Counted from the first letter of the stretch, positions 35,081 to 45,093 are shown. The stretch: 64,000 nucleotides of DNA from Niallia sp. XMNu-256 (GCF_036670015.1 NZ_CP137636.1:2830501-2894500), one strand, 5' to 3'. Notes: generated from the letters alone by a model not told the origin. Made by a program: numbers and translations.

Positions 35081-36517
35081 TTGTCACTAAAAAATACAGA
35101 AAAAAATAAACGTATTGAAAAGGATTTTTTAGGAGAAAAGGAAATCCCTTTTGATGCTTACTATGGTATTCAAACATTAAGAGCTGCTGAGAATTTTCCT
35201 ATTACACACTATCCTCTTCATACTGAATTAATCAAGGCATTGGCGATTGTCAAAAAAGCTGCTGCATTAGCAAACATGAAAACAAAAGGACTTTATGAAG
35301 GTCTAGGTGTGGCGATTGTACAAGCTGCTGAGGAAATTATCCAAGGAAAATACCATGATCAATTCATTGTCGATCCGATTCAAGGTGGTGCAGGAACATC
35401 CATTAATATGAATGCTAATGAAGTTATCGCCAATCGAGCCCTTGAAATATTGAGAGAAGAAAAAGGCGATTATACAAAACTAAGCCCTAACACACACGTG
35501 AACATGTCACAATCAACAAATGACGCCTTCCCGACTGCCATTCACATTTCAACTTTAAACCTATTAGATACTTTGCTAGAAACAATGGAAGATATGCATA
35601 ATGTATTTCAAGCAAAGGCTACACAATTTGATGCAGTGATTAAAATGGGGAGGACCCACTTACAGGATGCGGTCCCAATCCGCCTCGGTCAGGAATTTGA
35701 AGCATACCGCCGTGTACTGAAACGTGATATTAAGAGGATTAAAAACACCCGTGAGAATTTATATGAAGTAAATATGGGAGCAACAGCGGTTGGAACCGGA
35801 TTAAATGCCGATCCTAAATATATCGATTATGTAGTTGAATATTTGGCTGAGATCAGTGAACTTCCTCTAATAAAGTCAGATCACCTTGTTGATGGAACAC
35901 AAAATACGGATGCTTACACAGAAGTATCATCCGCGCTAAAAATTTGTATGATTAATATGTCTAAAATAGCCAATGACTTACGTCTAATGGCCTCTGGACC
36001 GAGGGCAGGTTTAGGAGAAATTTCACTAGTTCCTAGACAACCAGGCTCCTCCATCATGCCAGGAAAAGTAAACCCGGTTATGCCAGAAATGATTAATCAA
36101 GTCGCTTTCCAAGTAATTGGCAATGATCATACCATTAGTTTAGCGTCTGAAGCAGGGCAATTAGAATTAAATGTGATGGAACCGGTTCTAGTGTTTAACT
36201 TGCATCAATCGATCAGCATCATGAATAATGCTTTCAGGGCCTTTACCGATCGTTGCTTAGTTACCATTGAAGCAAATGAAGAAAGGTTAAAAGAATTTGT
36301 TGATAAAAGTGTTGGATTAATCACAGCTGTAAATCCACATATTGGTTATGAAGTGGCTGCTCGAATCGCACGTGAAGCGATTATTAATGGTCGTTCAGTA
36401 AGAGAATTATGCCGTTTATATGATGTTTTGACCGATGAAGAACTAGACCTTATCTTAAATCCTTACGAAATGACCAATCCTGGGATTGCCGGTGCTTCTC
36501 TTCTCGAACGAGATTGA
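35081..36517 (+). CDS. ansB: aspartate ammonia-lyase
   Basis: A 478-residue protein of the fumarase/aspartase superfamily, starting at TTG 35081 behind GGGAGGAAG. The signature loop reads GSSIMPGKVNPVMPEMINQV, with the catalytic serine, and the substrate-binding THVNMSQSTNDAFPTA is that of aspartases. It converts L-aspartate to fumarate and ammonia in the cytoplasm. In B. subtilis ansB follows the asparaginase gene ansA; here it stands alone with its own terminator. Confidence 0.93.
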   Translation: MSLKNTEKNKRIEKDFLGEKEIPFDAYYGIQTLRAAENFPITHYPLHTELIKALAIVKKAAALANMKTKGLYEGLGVAIVQAAEEIIQGKYHDQFIVDPIQGGAGTSINMNANEVIANRALEILREEKGDYTKLSPNTHVNMSQSTNDAFPTAIHISTLNLLDTLLETMEDMHNVFQAKATQFDAVIKMGRTHLQDAVPIRLGQEFEAYRRVLKRDIKRIKNTRENLYEVNMGATAVGTGLNADPKYIDYVVEYLAEISELPLIKSDHLVDGTQNTDAYTEVSSALKICMINMSKIANDLRLMASGPRAGLGEISLVPRQPGSSIMPGKVNPVMPEMINQVAFQVIGNDHTISLASEAGQLELNVMEPVLVFNLHQSISIMNNAFRAFTDRCLVTIEANEERLKEFVDKSVGLITAVNPHIGYEVAARIAREAIINGRSVRELCRLYDVLTDEELDLILNPYEMTNPGIAGASLLERD

Positions 36518-36535
36518 TAAAAAAAAGTAAATGAT

Positions 36536-36575
36536 AGTCCTAAAAGTCCGCATTTATTAGCTTTTAGGACTTTTT
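36536..36575 (+). terminator. aspartase gene terminator
   Basis: AGTCCTAAAAG pairs perfectly with CTTTTAGGACT and is followed by TTTTT. Confidence 0.88.
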
Positions 36576-36723
36576 ATTTATTCTCTACCTATCTATAAAT
36601 TAGTTAGACCCTACTAAAAAAAGCAATTACGAATCTTATTATTTTAAATCTTCTAAAACTATTGATAGAATATTCATATGGTCTTATATTAATATACTAT
36701 CAGAGAAAGAAGTTGAAAAAATA

Positions 36724-37725
36724 ATGAACAAGACGATCCAAGATATTGCTTATTCAATCCTAGACTTAGTTCCAATTAATAAAGGTAGTGATGCGAACGT
36801 TTCTTTTAAACATTCGGCAGATTTAGCTCAACATGCTGAAAATTGGGGATATAAGAGGTATTGGTTAGCTGAGCATCACAATAAGCCAGGAATTGCGAGC
36901 TCTGCTACTCCTATTTTAATTGGTCATATTGCTGCTAATACGTCTAAAATTCAAGTCGGTTCAGGAGGAATTATGCTACCTAACCACGCCCCGCTCGTAG
37001 TAGCCGAACAGTTTGGAACGTTAGAATCGCTGTTTCCTGGCCGAATCGACTTAGGTATTGGACGGGCTCCAGGAACTGACCAACTAACTGCCTATGCTTT
37101 ACGTCGCAACGCTAAAAGTGATGGCCATGATTTTCCAGAACAATTAGAAGAACTAAGAGCTTATTTTAGCCCTGTAGACATGAAAGTAAATGCAATCCCC
37201 GGCAAAGGTCTTCAAATACCGATTTGGCTTCTTGGCTCAAGTGGGTATAGTGCAGAATTAGCTGGAAAACTAGGTCTTCCTTTTGCCTTTGCTAATCATT
37301 TTTCACCAGAAAATACATTGCCAGCTCTTGATTTGTATCGGAATAGTTTTAAACCATCCTCAATGCTGCAAAAGCCGTATGTAATGATTGGTACCAATAT
37401 TGTTGCTGCAGAGACAGATGAAGAGGCTGTAAGACGATCAACATCCTTGCTGCAACATCATCTTGGGCTTATTCGTAATCAACAAACCTCTCTTCAACCA
37501 CCAGTTGACGACATTGATACTCTATGTAGTAGTTACGAAAAGTCTATTTTAGAACAAAAGTTAGCAGGCTCGATCATTGGCAGCAGAGAGACTGTTAAAA
37601 GAAAACTCGAAAAGTTTGTACAAGAAACACAGACAGATGAAATAATCATAAATAGTCAAATTTTTGACCATGAAGCTCGCTTACAGTCCTATGAAATTGT
37701 AGCTGATGTCATTAGAAACGCTTAA
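36724..37725 (+). CDS. luciferase-like flavin-dependent monooxygenase
   Basis: A 333-residue TIM-barrel protein. [34 protein letters not shown] and the Gly-rich [20 protein letters not shown] plus [11 protein letters not shown] are typical of the MsnO8/YvbT-type LLM class. It uses reduced flavin and oxygen; the substrate is unknown. The ribosome binding site is weak (GAAAGAAG 8 bases before ATG). Transcribed alone. Confidence 0.85.
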   Translation: MNKTIQDIAYSILDLVPINKGSDANVSFKHSADLAQHAENWGYKRYWLAEHHNKPGIASSATPILIGHIAANTSKIQVGSGGIMLPNHAPLVVAEQFGTLESLFPGRIDLGIGRAPGTDQLTAYALRRNAKSDGHDFPEQLEELRAYFSPVDMKVNAIPGKGLQIPIWLLGSSGYSAELAGKLGLPFAFANHFSPENTLPALDLYRNSFKPSSMLQKPYVMIGTNIVAAETDEEAVRRSTSLLQHHLGLIRNQQTSLQPPVDDIDTLCSSYEKSILEQKLAGSIIGSRETVKRKLEKFVQETQTDEIIINSQIFDHEARLQSYEIVADVIRNA

Positions 37726-37730
37726 ATTAA

Positions 37731-37767
37731 AAAAAGTGAAACCCATCTAATATGGATTTCACTTTTT
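37731..37767 (+). terminator. monooxygenase / ABC-F bidirectional terminator
   Basis: AAAAAGTGAAA-C-CCAT pairs with ATGG-A-TTTCACTTTTT. T-runs are present on both strands. Confidence 0.85.
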
Positions 37768-37783
37768 ACTTATCATGAACTTT

Positions 37784-39667
37784 TTATAGTTGCTCGGATA
37801 ATTCCGTTAAATATGTCCATCTTTCAATCAAAAATTCTAATCGTTCATTTAAGTGTGCTTCTTCTTCCATTAACTTCTGTGCCTTTTCAAAGTCACTTCC
37901 GGTATTATTCATTTCATTTGTAATTTCCTCTAAGCGGCTCTCCACATCTGCGATATCATCTTCGATAGTTTCAAATTCTCTTTGTTCGTTATAGGACATT
38001 TTTTTCTTTTTTGGCTTTTCTATTATAGGTGCTTCTACTTTTGGTTCTTCCTTCTTTTTCTCTACTAATTGACTCTCTTGCTCAAGAAATTCCGAATAAT
38101 TTCCATAAAACGTTTGGATCAGTCCATTCCCTTTTAAAACGAGTAGCTGTTCAGCAACCTTATCTAGAAAATAACGATCATGTGAAACCGTAATGACAAC
38201 ACCCAAGAATTCCTCCAAATAATCTTCTAATACAGTCAATGTTTGCGTGTCTAAATCATTTGTTGGTTCATCCAATAATAAAACATTCGGTTGAAGCATT
38301 AATATCTTCAATAAATATAGTCTTCTTTTTTCTCCACCTGATAGTTTCCGAATCGGTGTACCATGTGAATATGGTGGAAACAAAAACCTCTCCAGCATTT
38401 GAGCAGCCGAAATGGTTTTCCCATCTGATGTCTCAATGACTTCGGCACTTTCTTTTAAGTACTCAATCACTCGCTTATTTTCATCCATATCCTCGTTTTC
38501 CTGAGTATAATAAGCGACTTTAACTGTCTGGCCGATAATCCGCTCTCCATCATCAAGAGGAATCTTCCCTCCCAAAATATTTAGCAATGTTGATTTCCCT
38601 GTGCCGTTCTTACCAATAATCCCGATTCGATCCCCTGGCTTCACAAGCAAATCAAAATCTTCCATGATCACTTGATCAGCAAATCGTTTAGTTGCATCTT
38701 TCAATTCAAATACTTGTTTCCCTAGTCGGCTTCCTTTAAGAGAGATATCTAATTTTTCATTCGTTTTCACAGATGATAATTCCTCATCTAAACTTTCAAA
38801 TCGTTGAATCCTTGCCTTTTGCTTCGTTGAACGAGCTTTGGCCCCTCTCCTAATCCATTCGAGTTCCCGTCTAAACAAATTCTTTTGCTTTAAAACTGTT
38901 GCCGCATCATTTTCATCTCGGATTGCTTTTGCCTCAAGGAAGTCCGCATAATTTCCTTTATACGTATAGATCTTTCCACCATCTAATTCAAAAATCCGAT
39001 TTGTCACTCGATCAAGAAAATATCGATCATGTGTCACGAGTAAGATTGCCCCTTGATAACGGCCTAAATAATCTTCCAACCATTTGACAGATTCATAATC
39101 TAAATGGTTCGTTGGTTCATCTAGTATTAATAAGTCAGGGGATTGAATGAGGACTTGGGCAAGCGCCACTCGTTTCTTTTGTCCGCCCGATAAATCTCCA
39201 ATTTTTTTATTAAAATCATCTATACCTAATTTTGTTAAGATCGTTTTGGCATCCGTACTAACATCCCAAGCATTTAATGTATCCATATTCTTTTGTAATC
39301 GAAATAAGTCATCTTGGATTTTTTGACTATCAGGCTGTTCATTTAACTGAAGTAATGTTTTTTCATAGTTCCTCAGTAATTGAAAAATTGGGGCATCACC
39401 TGCAAAGATTTGTTCAAGCACCATTAATTCGGGTGATAGATCTGGTTGTTGGGCCAAGTAGGATATCGTATAATCTTTCCCGTAAATGAATTCTCCTTCA
39501 TCTGGAAGATCGATTCCAGCTATTAATTTTAGTAAAGAGGATTTCCCCGTTCCATTGACACCGATTAACCCAATTCTCTCTTTCTCTGTAATGGTAAAAG
39601 AAAGATCACGAAATAATGTTTTTTCCCCATATGTTTTTGTTACGTGTTCGATCGTAATTGTTTTCAT
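37784..39667 (-). CDS. yfmR: ABC-F ATPase, YfmR/Uup-like
   Basis: The 627-residue soluble protein has two ABC domains (Walker A GVNGTGKSS and GKNGTGKST; signatures LSGGQKKR and LSGGEKRR), the inter-domain arm typical of ABC-F proteins, and a C-terminal coiled coil (about 550-627, EFETIEDDIADVESRLEEIT). B. subtilis YfmR acts at the ribosome and supports EF-P at polyproline and similar stalls. ATG 39667 is chosen over 39685 because homologues start MKTI; neither has a strong ribosome site. Confidence 0.85.
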   Translation of the reverse strand: MKTITIEHVTKTYGEKTLFRDLSFTITEKERIGLIGVNGTGKSSLLKLIAGIDLPDEGEFIYGKDYTISYLAQQPDLSPELMVLEQIFAGDAPIFQLLRNYEKTLLQLNEQPDSQKIQDDLFRLQKNMDTLNAWDVSTDAKTILTKLGIDDFNKKIGDLSGGQKKRVALAQVLIQSPDLLILDEPTNHLDYESVKWLEDYLGRYQGAILLVTHDRYFLDRVTNRIFELDGGKIYTYKGNYADFLEAKAIRDENDAATVLKQKNLFRRELEWIRRGAKARSTKQKARIQRFESLDEELSSVKTNEKLDISLKGSRLGKQVFELKDATKRFADQVIMEDFDLLVKPGDRIGIIGKNGTGKSTLLNILGGKIPLDDGERIIGQTVKVAYYTQENEDMDENKRVIEYLKESAEVIETSDGKTISAAQMLERFLFPPYSHGTPIRKLSGGEKRRLYLLKILMLQPNVLLLDEPTNDLDTQTLTVLEDYLEEFLGVVITVSHDRYFLDKVAEQLLVLKGNGLIQTFYGNYSEFLEQESQLVEKKKEEPKVEAPIIEKPKKKKMSYNEQREFETIEDDIADVESRLEEITNEMNNTGSDFEKAQKLMEEEAHLNERLEFLIERWTYLTELSEQL

Positions 39668-39754
39668 AAAAACCAGTCCATTCATTAATATTACTTATTG
39701 AGTAGTGCGTCCATTTATTATATCATTTTTTTTACGTCATAAAGGATTGCATGA

Positions 39755-39780
39755 CCCCACTGATGGAAGTTTCACTTTAT
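39755..39780 (-). repeat. interspersed structured repeat, copy E (26-bp left-end fragment)
   Basis: On the minus strand ATAAAGTGAAACTTCCATCA plus GTGGGG, the first 26 bases of the repeat family. It starts on the stop codon of the gene at 39777-40325 (GAATAAAGTGAAAC, the same 14 bases as at copy C). The rest of the element is missing. Confidence 0.65.
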
Positions 39781-40325
39781 TCATTTGATCGGTTTAGAAC
39801 AACTTCCATTTGCATTAAGGTTTCCACTATTTGTTGGGCGATGTCTGGAAGATCATTCATGTGATCTTCTGTTAGAAGTTGATTAAACTCAAGAAACCCA
39901 TGGTGCTCCATCTTTTTTCCTCTTTTAAAAGGTTCATATACGACCGTTTGTTTAATTTTTACCTTTTTCCATGTCTCTTTTAAAATACTTTCAATTTGTT
40001 TGAGAAAAAATTCGTCCTTTTCATGTTCAAAAATAAATTCGCTGAAAAAAATACAACCCGCCTCATTTTTTGTTCTTAATGAAGGGAGTAACTCTGCAGA
40101 CAGATTCTGCAATTTAGCCTCTATTGTGATTTTACAAGTAATTTTAGGTTCGTTTATTATCTCGCTTGGTTGTAATTGAAAAGACACATCATATATACGA
40201 GATAATTTTGCTGTATTGATCGTATCATTGCGATCAATAATAATCAGTTCTCCTGCTAAGTCTTTATCATAGAAAATTCCTTCCAATACTACTCTTATAT
40301 TTTCAAATGCGGTTGGATCAAACAT
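39777..40325 (-). CDS. hypothetical 182-residue protein
   Basis: A soluble alpha/beta protein with no transmembrane helix and no motif I recognise. The N-terminal half is beta-rich (GIFYDKDLAGELIIIDRND), the C-terminal half helical (LPDIAQQIVETLMQMEVVLN). ATG 40325 follows GAGGGAG. It lies between repeat copies E (at its stop codon) and D (93 bases before its start), with their left ends pointing towards it. The yfmR gene follows about 110 bases downstream on the same strand. Confidence 0.65.
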   Translation of the reverse strand: MFDPTAFENIRVVLEGIFYDKDLAGELIIIDRNDTINTAKLSRIYDVSFQLQPSEIINEPKITCKITIEAKLQNLSAELLPSLRTKNEAGCIFFSEFIFEHEKDEFFLKQIESILKETWKKVKIKQTVVYEPFKRGKKMEHHGFLEFNQLLTEDHMNDLPDIAQQIVETLMQMEVVLNRSNE

Positions 40326-40418
40326 GAAGCTCCCTCACTTTTCATCTTTCATTCCTTTAATATCATTTGCTAATTAAGTTTGCACCATTTCGTAAAGGCA
40401 ATTATAATGGATTTATTG

Positions 40419-40640
40419 ATAAAGTGAAACTTCCAATAGTGGGAGGGATTTTCTTCCCTACTGTTGATTATTTGGGGCCAGCGGCTTGCTGGTCATACAG
40501 ACGTTTCCATAGGCGTTTTTTATAAATCTGTGTTCATTATTTCGGATCTTTACGGTCAGTTAGTCCCCTTCCTATCTGTTCTGATATTTATTTCTCAGTA
40601 TCCAATGGTAGGGAGCTTACTCTGCCCGTTTAAGATGAAA
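40419..40640 (+). repeat. interspersed structured repeat, copy D (full length, 222 bp)
   Basis: Begins ATAAAGTGAAACTTCCAATA and ends CTCTGCCCGTTTAAGATGAA. It contains CAATAGTGGG...CCCTACTGTTG (10-bp hairpin with G-T pairs), GGCCAGCGGCTTGCTGGTC (hairpin), CAGACGTTTCC...AATCTGTG and TACGGTCAGTTAGTCCCC. It ends 24 bases before the metA start codon and so forms most of its leader. Confidence 0.8.
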
Positions 40641-40664
40641 AAAAAGGAAAAGGGGGATGTTCTT

Positions 40665-41573
40665 ATGCCTATTAAACTACCTAAATTACTTCCGGCACGG
40701 GAAATTCTTGAGAGTGAAAATATTTTCATCATGGATGATGAGCGTGCCAGCCAGCAGGACATCCGTCCATTAAATATTGTCATTTTAAATTTAATGCCCG
40801 AAAAGGAAAAGACTGAGACACATCTTCTTCGTTTACTGGGTAATACCCCGTTACAAGTTAATATAGCCTTTTTAAAAACGGCTACATACGAAGCAAAAAC
40901 TACAAGTGCTCACCATTTGGAACAGTTTTACACAACGTTTTCAGAAATTAAGCATCGTAAATTTGACGGTATGATTATTACGGGTGCTCCTGTTGAAATG
41001 ATGCCATTTGAAGAGGTTGAATATTGGGATGAATTGATTGAGATCATGGAATGGACAAAAACAAATGTTACATCAACTTTACATATTTGTTGGGGAGCTC
41101 AAGCTGCATTATTTCATCATTTTGATATTAAAAAGTTTGAATTACCGAAAAAGTGTTCCGGAATTTATTCTCATATAATCAACGACCACTCCGAGAAGTT
41201 ATTGCGTGGTTTTGATGATGTCTACCTTGCTCCACACTCAAGACACACCGATGTGGCAATCGAGGATCTTGAAAAACACCCTGAACTTAAAATTTTATCT
41301 TCCTCACCAGAAGCAGGTCCATTCATTATATGTGCTAACGGTGGAAGGCAAATTATGGTAACCGGTCACCTAGAATATGAAGCGCAAACATTAGCTGAGG
41401 AATATAGTCGTGATCTCAATAAAGGATTGGAAATTGAAATTCCAAAAAACTATTTTCCAAACGATAATCCGAATGAACGTCCTTTAAATCGTTGGCGCTC
41501 ACACGCTCATTTGCTCTTCTCTAATTGGCTTAACTACTATGTGTATCAAGCAACACCATACGAATGGGATTAA
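40665..41573 (+). CDS. metA: homoserine O-acetyltransferase MetA
   Basis: The frame is open from 40464, but that part is repeat copy D. ATG 40665 follows AAGGGGG and gives 302 residues starting [15 protein letters not shown]. Catalytic C142 is in [10 protein letters not shown], with the conserved His and Glu of APHSRH and GHLEYE. Residue 111 (GAPVE) is Glu, which in B. cereus MetA marks acetyl-CoA rather than succinyl-CoA specificity. First committed step of methionine synthesis. No SAM box or T-box precedes it. Confidence 0.95.
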   Translation: MPIKLPKLLPAREILESENIFIMDDERASQQDIRPLNIVILNLMPEKEKTETHLLRLLGNTPLQVNIAFLKTATYEAKTTSAHHLEQFYTTFSEIKHRKFDGMIITGAPVEMMPFEEVEYWDELIEIMEWTKTNVTSTLHICWGAQAALFHHFDIKKFELPKKCSGIYSHIINDHSEKLLRGFDDVYLAPHSRHTDVAIEDLEKHPELKILSSSPEAGPFIICANGGRQIMVTGHLEYEAQTLAEEYSRDLNKGLEIEIPKNYFPNDNPNERPLNRWRSHAHLLFSNWLNYYVYQATPYEWD

Positions 41574-41607
41574 AAACAGCCTAGACCATTGTTCTAGGCT
41601 GTTTTTT
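41573..41607 (+). terminator. metA terminator
   Basis: AAAACAGCCTAGA pairs with TCTAGGCTGTTTT around CCATTGT, followed by T. Confidence 0.9.
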
Positions 41608-41754
41608 GATTATTAAAAGATTGAAATGACGTCATTTGAATAATAAGATATTAAAATCATATATATTAGTATGTCATCATCTTCGTTTTTCGAATAGATC
41701 ACTTTTATTATGACTAGAATATGTTTAAAGTACTTGAATGAAAGAGGGAGAGTT

Positions 41755-41949
41755 ATGACGGAAAAATTAATAGCGGTGCAACGAAATCAGTATGGAGATA
41801 TTATCAGTTTTCAAACATCGAGCGGGAGAGTGATTTCCTACCGAAAAGCATTGATGGAAGTCGAAGATGGGATTATCGAAGGAGTTTCTATTAATGAAGA
41901 GCAAAACGGAACTTTTATTCTTGAACCGAACATTGGAGCAACTTTTTAA
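41755..41949 (+). CDS. DUF3892-family small protein
   Basis: ATG 41755 follows AGAGGGAG; 64 residues. MTEKLIAVQRNQYGDIISFQ and GRVISYRKALMEVEDGIIEG match, from memory, DUF3892, a beta-rich small protein found in many Firmicutes with no known function. It is convergent with mntR and shares its terminator. Confidence 0.75.
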   Translation: MTEKLIAVQRNQYGDIISFQTSSGRVISYRKALMEVEDGIIEGVSINEEQNGTFILEPNIGATF

Positions 41950-41970
41950 TGAATATCCGATTTTTTAGAA

Positions 41971-42006
41971 AAAAATTATCCACCCATTAGCTAGGTGGAT
42001 TTTTTA
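41971..42006. terminator. bidirectional terminator before mntR end
   Basis: ATCCACC and GGTGGAT pair around CATTAGCTA, flanked by A-run and T-run on both sides. Confidence 0.8.
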
Positions 42007-42432
42007 TTATTGTTGTTCAACATTTCGCTCTTGGATCTTTCTTAATTCGAGGATTCGCTTTTCGTCTTCTTCAAAATATTGAACTAAATCAACAATTCGG
42101 TCGATGGAGTCCCAACTCAGGTGGTGTTCTATACCTTCTACATCTTCATAAATAAGTTCCTCTTTTACACCAATTACTCTTAAGAATTGCTCCAATAGTT
42201 CATGACGGTAAACTAAGCGCTGGCCAATTTTTTTTCCTTTTGAAGTCAACACAAGGCCCCGATATTTTTCATATACTAAATAATCATCTTTATCTAATTT
42301 TTGCACCATTTTTGTTACTGAAGAGGGATGAACAGATAAGTTTTCCGCTATATCAGATACACGGGCATATCCTTTTTCTTCAATTAATATATAAATTTGT
42401 TCGATATAATCTTCCATACTTGGTGTTGGCAT
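42007..42432 (-). CDS. mntR: manganese-responsive repressor MntR
   Basis: ATG 42432 follows GGAGGGGACG and gives 141 residues (142 in B. subtilis). All manganese ligands of B. subtilis MntR are present at the same numbers: D8, E11, H77, E99, E102 and H103. The DNA-binding helix reads [18 protein letters not shown]. With bound Mn2+ it represses manganese uptake genes, none of which are adjacent. The longer open frame upstream has no ribosome site and encodes a spurious hydrophobic stretch. Confidence 0.97.
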   Translation of the reverse strand: MPTPSMEDYIEQIYILIEEKGYARVSDIAENLSVHPSSVTKMVQKLDKDDYLVYEKYRGLVLTSKGKKIGQRLVYRHELLEQFLRVIGVKEELIYEDVEGIEHHLSWDSIDRIVDLVQYFEEDEKRILELRKIQERNVEQQ

Positions 42433-42584
42433 CTGCGTCCCCTCCACTACTGCAAGCGCTTTATCTAGTTCCATTGTATTCATGTGTATATATATAAATA
42501 TTACTATATAAGATAGAATGAAACAAGGATATTCCACTATAAGCAACTTGCCCCCTGCTTTGGAGTAGCTGTATTTTACAAAAT

Positions 42585-44735
42585 CTATGAAAATACAAAT
42601 TGGATTTTCTGTTCTTTATCATCCCATTTTATTTTTGCAGCAAATTCTTTATCCTCTTTTCCACGAAAACCTTCAATAGTATCGGTTTCACCTTCTTTAA
42701 GAAGTTTTTTCACTTGCTTTTGCGTCAATGATTTTCCTTTTATTTTCTTCGAAATCGTAAACGTACAGCCTTTCTTTTGATAATTTGTGCATCCGTAAAA
42801 ACTCCCTTTATCGACAATGGATCCCCCACAGCGTTTACATGTACCTAATTTAGTCAGAGAGGACTTTTTATACTGTCTTGGTACAAACGAATCCTTTAAT
42901 TCATCATCAAATACCCATTTATTCGAATCTTGTATAGTTACAGATATTAAGTGCGAGATCATTTTGTTGGTTTTATCTATAAAGGCTTTAGGTGATGACG
43001 TTCCTTCTGATATTTCTTTAAGGCGTTGTTCCCACTTGGCAGTCATTTCTGCCGAAGCCAGTAGCTCATTTCCAACTGCATCTATTAAAATATGAGCTTT
43101 TGCTGTAGCGTACACGAGATTCTTCTTTACTTCTATATATTTTCGGTCCTTTAACATTGTAATAATACCAGCTCTAGTCGCCTCTGTTCCAAGACCTTCT
43201 GTTTTCATTAAAACTTTTTCTAGTTCCTTATCTTCAATTTGTTTGCCAGCCGTTTTCATTAACGTAATTAGTTGTCCCTCCGTATAACGTTTAGGAGGCT
43301 GGGTTTTACCTTCTTTCACCGTTGTCTTTATAACTGTGCCCTTCTCCCCTTTTACTAAGTTTGGTAAAAGGGTATCTTTATCTTTTTCATAAGGTGGAAT
43401 GACTTTTCTCCAGCCTTCCTGGAGCTGAACTTTCCCTTTAGATATAAATACCGCCCTGCCATCAACAAGAGTTGTAATGGTTGTGTATTCCACGATTGAT
43501 TTCTCATGATGGGCCGCTATCAAGCTTTTAACGATTAAATCATATAACCTTTGTTCATCTGGACTTAACGAAGAAAAATTAGGAACTTGCTCAGTAGGAA
43601 TGATCGCATAATGATCTGTAACCTTCTTTTCATTTACATAACGTTTATTATCTTGAAGTGATTCAACTGATAAAGGAAAAAAGTCAGCGTATTCTTGAAA
43701 ACGAGACAGCTTTCTTAAAATCTCAGGAAACATCTCTGCTTCACCTGCGGTTACATATCTTGAGTCCGAACGGGGATAGGAAACAATTCCTTTTTGATAG
43801 AGTTTTTGTAATACATCTAATGTTTTTTTCGGCGGAAATTTAAATAGTCGATTAGCATCTGCCTGTAAAGCCGATAAATTGTAGAGTAACGGTGGCAAGT
43901 AATCTTTTCTCTCCGCAACAACATCCGCAATTTCAGCTTGTTTTTGTTCACAGAATTTAGCAATCTTTTCAGCCATTTCCTTTGTATTTATTCGAGACTC
44001 TCCGTTATTTTCCCATTTTCCCTTATATTTCTTACCTTCGACCTGAAAATCACCTATTACTTCCCAGAACGGTACTGAAACAAACTGCCCGATTTCCCTT
44101 TCCCTTTTTACAATTAGGGCAAGTGTTGGTGTTTGAACTCGACCAACAGAGAAAACATCCGAGAAACCTTTTTGCTGTAAAAGGAGACTATAAAGTCTTG
44201 ATGCATTCATTCCCACTACCCAATCCGCACATGCTCTTGTATATGCTTCATAAAAAAGATTTCTTGTATCAGATTCATCTAATAGGGATTGAAAGCCTTC
44301 TTTAATTGATTTGGGCGTCAATGAGGAGATCCAAAGTCTTTTCATGGGCTGTCTGGCTTTTGATAAGCGAATAACGTTCCTAACAATTAACTCGCCTTCT
44401 CTCCCAGCATCGCCTGCGTGAATGATTTCAGTCACTTGTGGGTTTGAAATCAATTTGTTAATAACGGCAAATTGTTTAGCTTTATCTCTTGAAATTTCAT
44501 ATTGAAAATGCTCTGGAATGATCGGCAATGAGTCAAGTGACCACTTTTTCCAAGCAGGTTTATATGTTTCTGGAGCGACAAGTTGACAAACATGTCCAAC
44601 AGCCCATGTGACATAGCCTCCTTCCGGAAATAAATCGTTTGGCAGTATTTCCAAATATCCTTGTGATTTTTTTGTTTTAAAAATAGAAGCAAGCGTTATT
44701 CCCTGATCAGGTTTTTCCGCAATAATGAGCCTCAT
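42585..44735 (-). CDS. topB: DNA topoisomerase III
   Basis: The 716-residue type IA topoisomerase opens with the Toprim domain ([12 protein letters not shown]; acidic [10 protein letters not shown]). The catalytic tyrosine is in [13 protein letters not shown] near residue 318. A C-terminal zinc ribbon ([20 protein letters not shown]...C) and a topoisomerase C-repeat tail follow. It decatenates single-stranded crossings in replication and recombination intermediates. Length is close to B. subtilis TopB (727). Monocistronic. Confidence 0.95.
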   Translation of the reverse strand: MRLIIAEKPDQGITLASIFKTKKSQGYLEILPNDLFPEGGYVTWAVGHVCQLVAPETYKPAWKKWSLDSLPIIPEHFQYEISRDKAKQFAVINKLISNPQVTEIIHAGDAGREGELIVRNVIRLSKARQPMKRLWISSLTPKSIKEGFQSLLDESDTRNLFYEAYTRACADWVVGMNASRLYSLLLQQKGFSDVFSVGRVQTPTLALIVKREREIGQFVSVPFWEVIGDFQVEGKKYKGKWENNGESRINTKEMAEKIAKFCEQKQAEIADVVAERKDYLPPLLYNLSALQADANRLFKFPPKKTLDVLQKLYQKGIVSYPRSDSRYVTAGEAEMFPEILRKLSRFQEYADFFPLSVESLQDNKRYVNEKKVTDHYAIIPTEQVPNFSSLSPDEQRLYDLIVKSLIAAHHEKSIVEYTTITTLVDGRAVFISKGKVQLQEGWRKVIPPYEKDKDTLLPNLVKGEKGTVIKTTVKEGKTQPPKRYTEGQLITLMKTAGKQIEDKELEKVLMKTEGLGTEATRAGIITMLKDRKYIEVKKNLVYATAKAHILIDAVGNELLASAEMTAKWEQRLKEISEGTSSPKAFIDKTNKMISHLISVTIQDSNKWVFDDELKDSFVPRQYKKSSLTKLGTCKRCGGSIVDKGSFYGCTNYQKKGCTFTISKKIKGKSLTQKQVKKLLKEGETDTIEGFRGKEDKEFAAKIKWDDKEQKIQFVFS

Positions 44736-44938
44736 ACTCTAACTCCTTATCAATAAATAATATCATTCTATTTAATCAACCTATATTATACACGAATTAA
44801 TCCTTGGATTTATCATAATATAACGATCAAATTATTTATTGACTTAGCTAGAGTCTATTAATCATCAAAGTATGACATTTTTATGAAGTTTGACGAATTT
44901 TGTCTTAATTTAATTGGGGGTTTTTCCCTTACGAAACC

Positions 44939-45093
44939 TTGACTGAAAGCGTTTATTCAGGTATATTATAGACATCATTTAACAGAATATATTTCCACTT
45001 GCTCTAATTTTAGTCAATTATATTTTGTGCGATGATAATATTTATTTTTTTAGACGCACACGTGTCTTGAAAGGCTTAGGAGGAAAAGTAAAC
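44939..45093 (+). promoter_or_regulatory. cold-shock gene promoter and long leader
   Basis: TTGACT (44939-44944) and TATATT (44962-44967) are 17 bases apart. The leader is about 120 bases and contains GTGCG...CGCAC arms, consistent with the structured 5' UTRs of csp genes. A cre-like TGAAAGCGTTTATT sits in the spacer (two mismatches). The upstream 44736-44938 shows nothing I can name. Confidence 0.65.

Noticed and set aside
37731-37767. Sixth copy of the interspersed repeat (AAAGTGAAACCCAT)
   Set aside because: Similarity is limited to about ten bases and is explained by the terminator stem.
23485-40640. CRISPR array
   Set aside because: The repeats are about 220 bp, widely spaced, divergent and lack unit spacing; no cas genes.
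40464-40664. 67-residue N-terminal extension of MetA
   Set aside because: It is read from repeat copy D; homologues begin MPIKLP and the AAGGGGG site serves ATG 40665.
40326-40664. SAM riboswitch or T-box upstream of metA
   Set aside because: No conserved blocks found; the region is repeat copy D.
42433-42546. Hydrophobic N-terminal extension of MntR
   Set aside because: No ribosome site, and the metal ligands match B. subtilis numbering only from ATG 42432.
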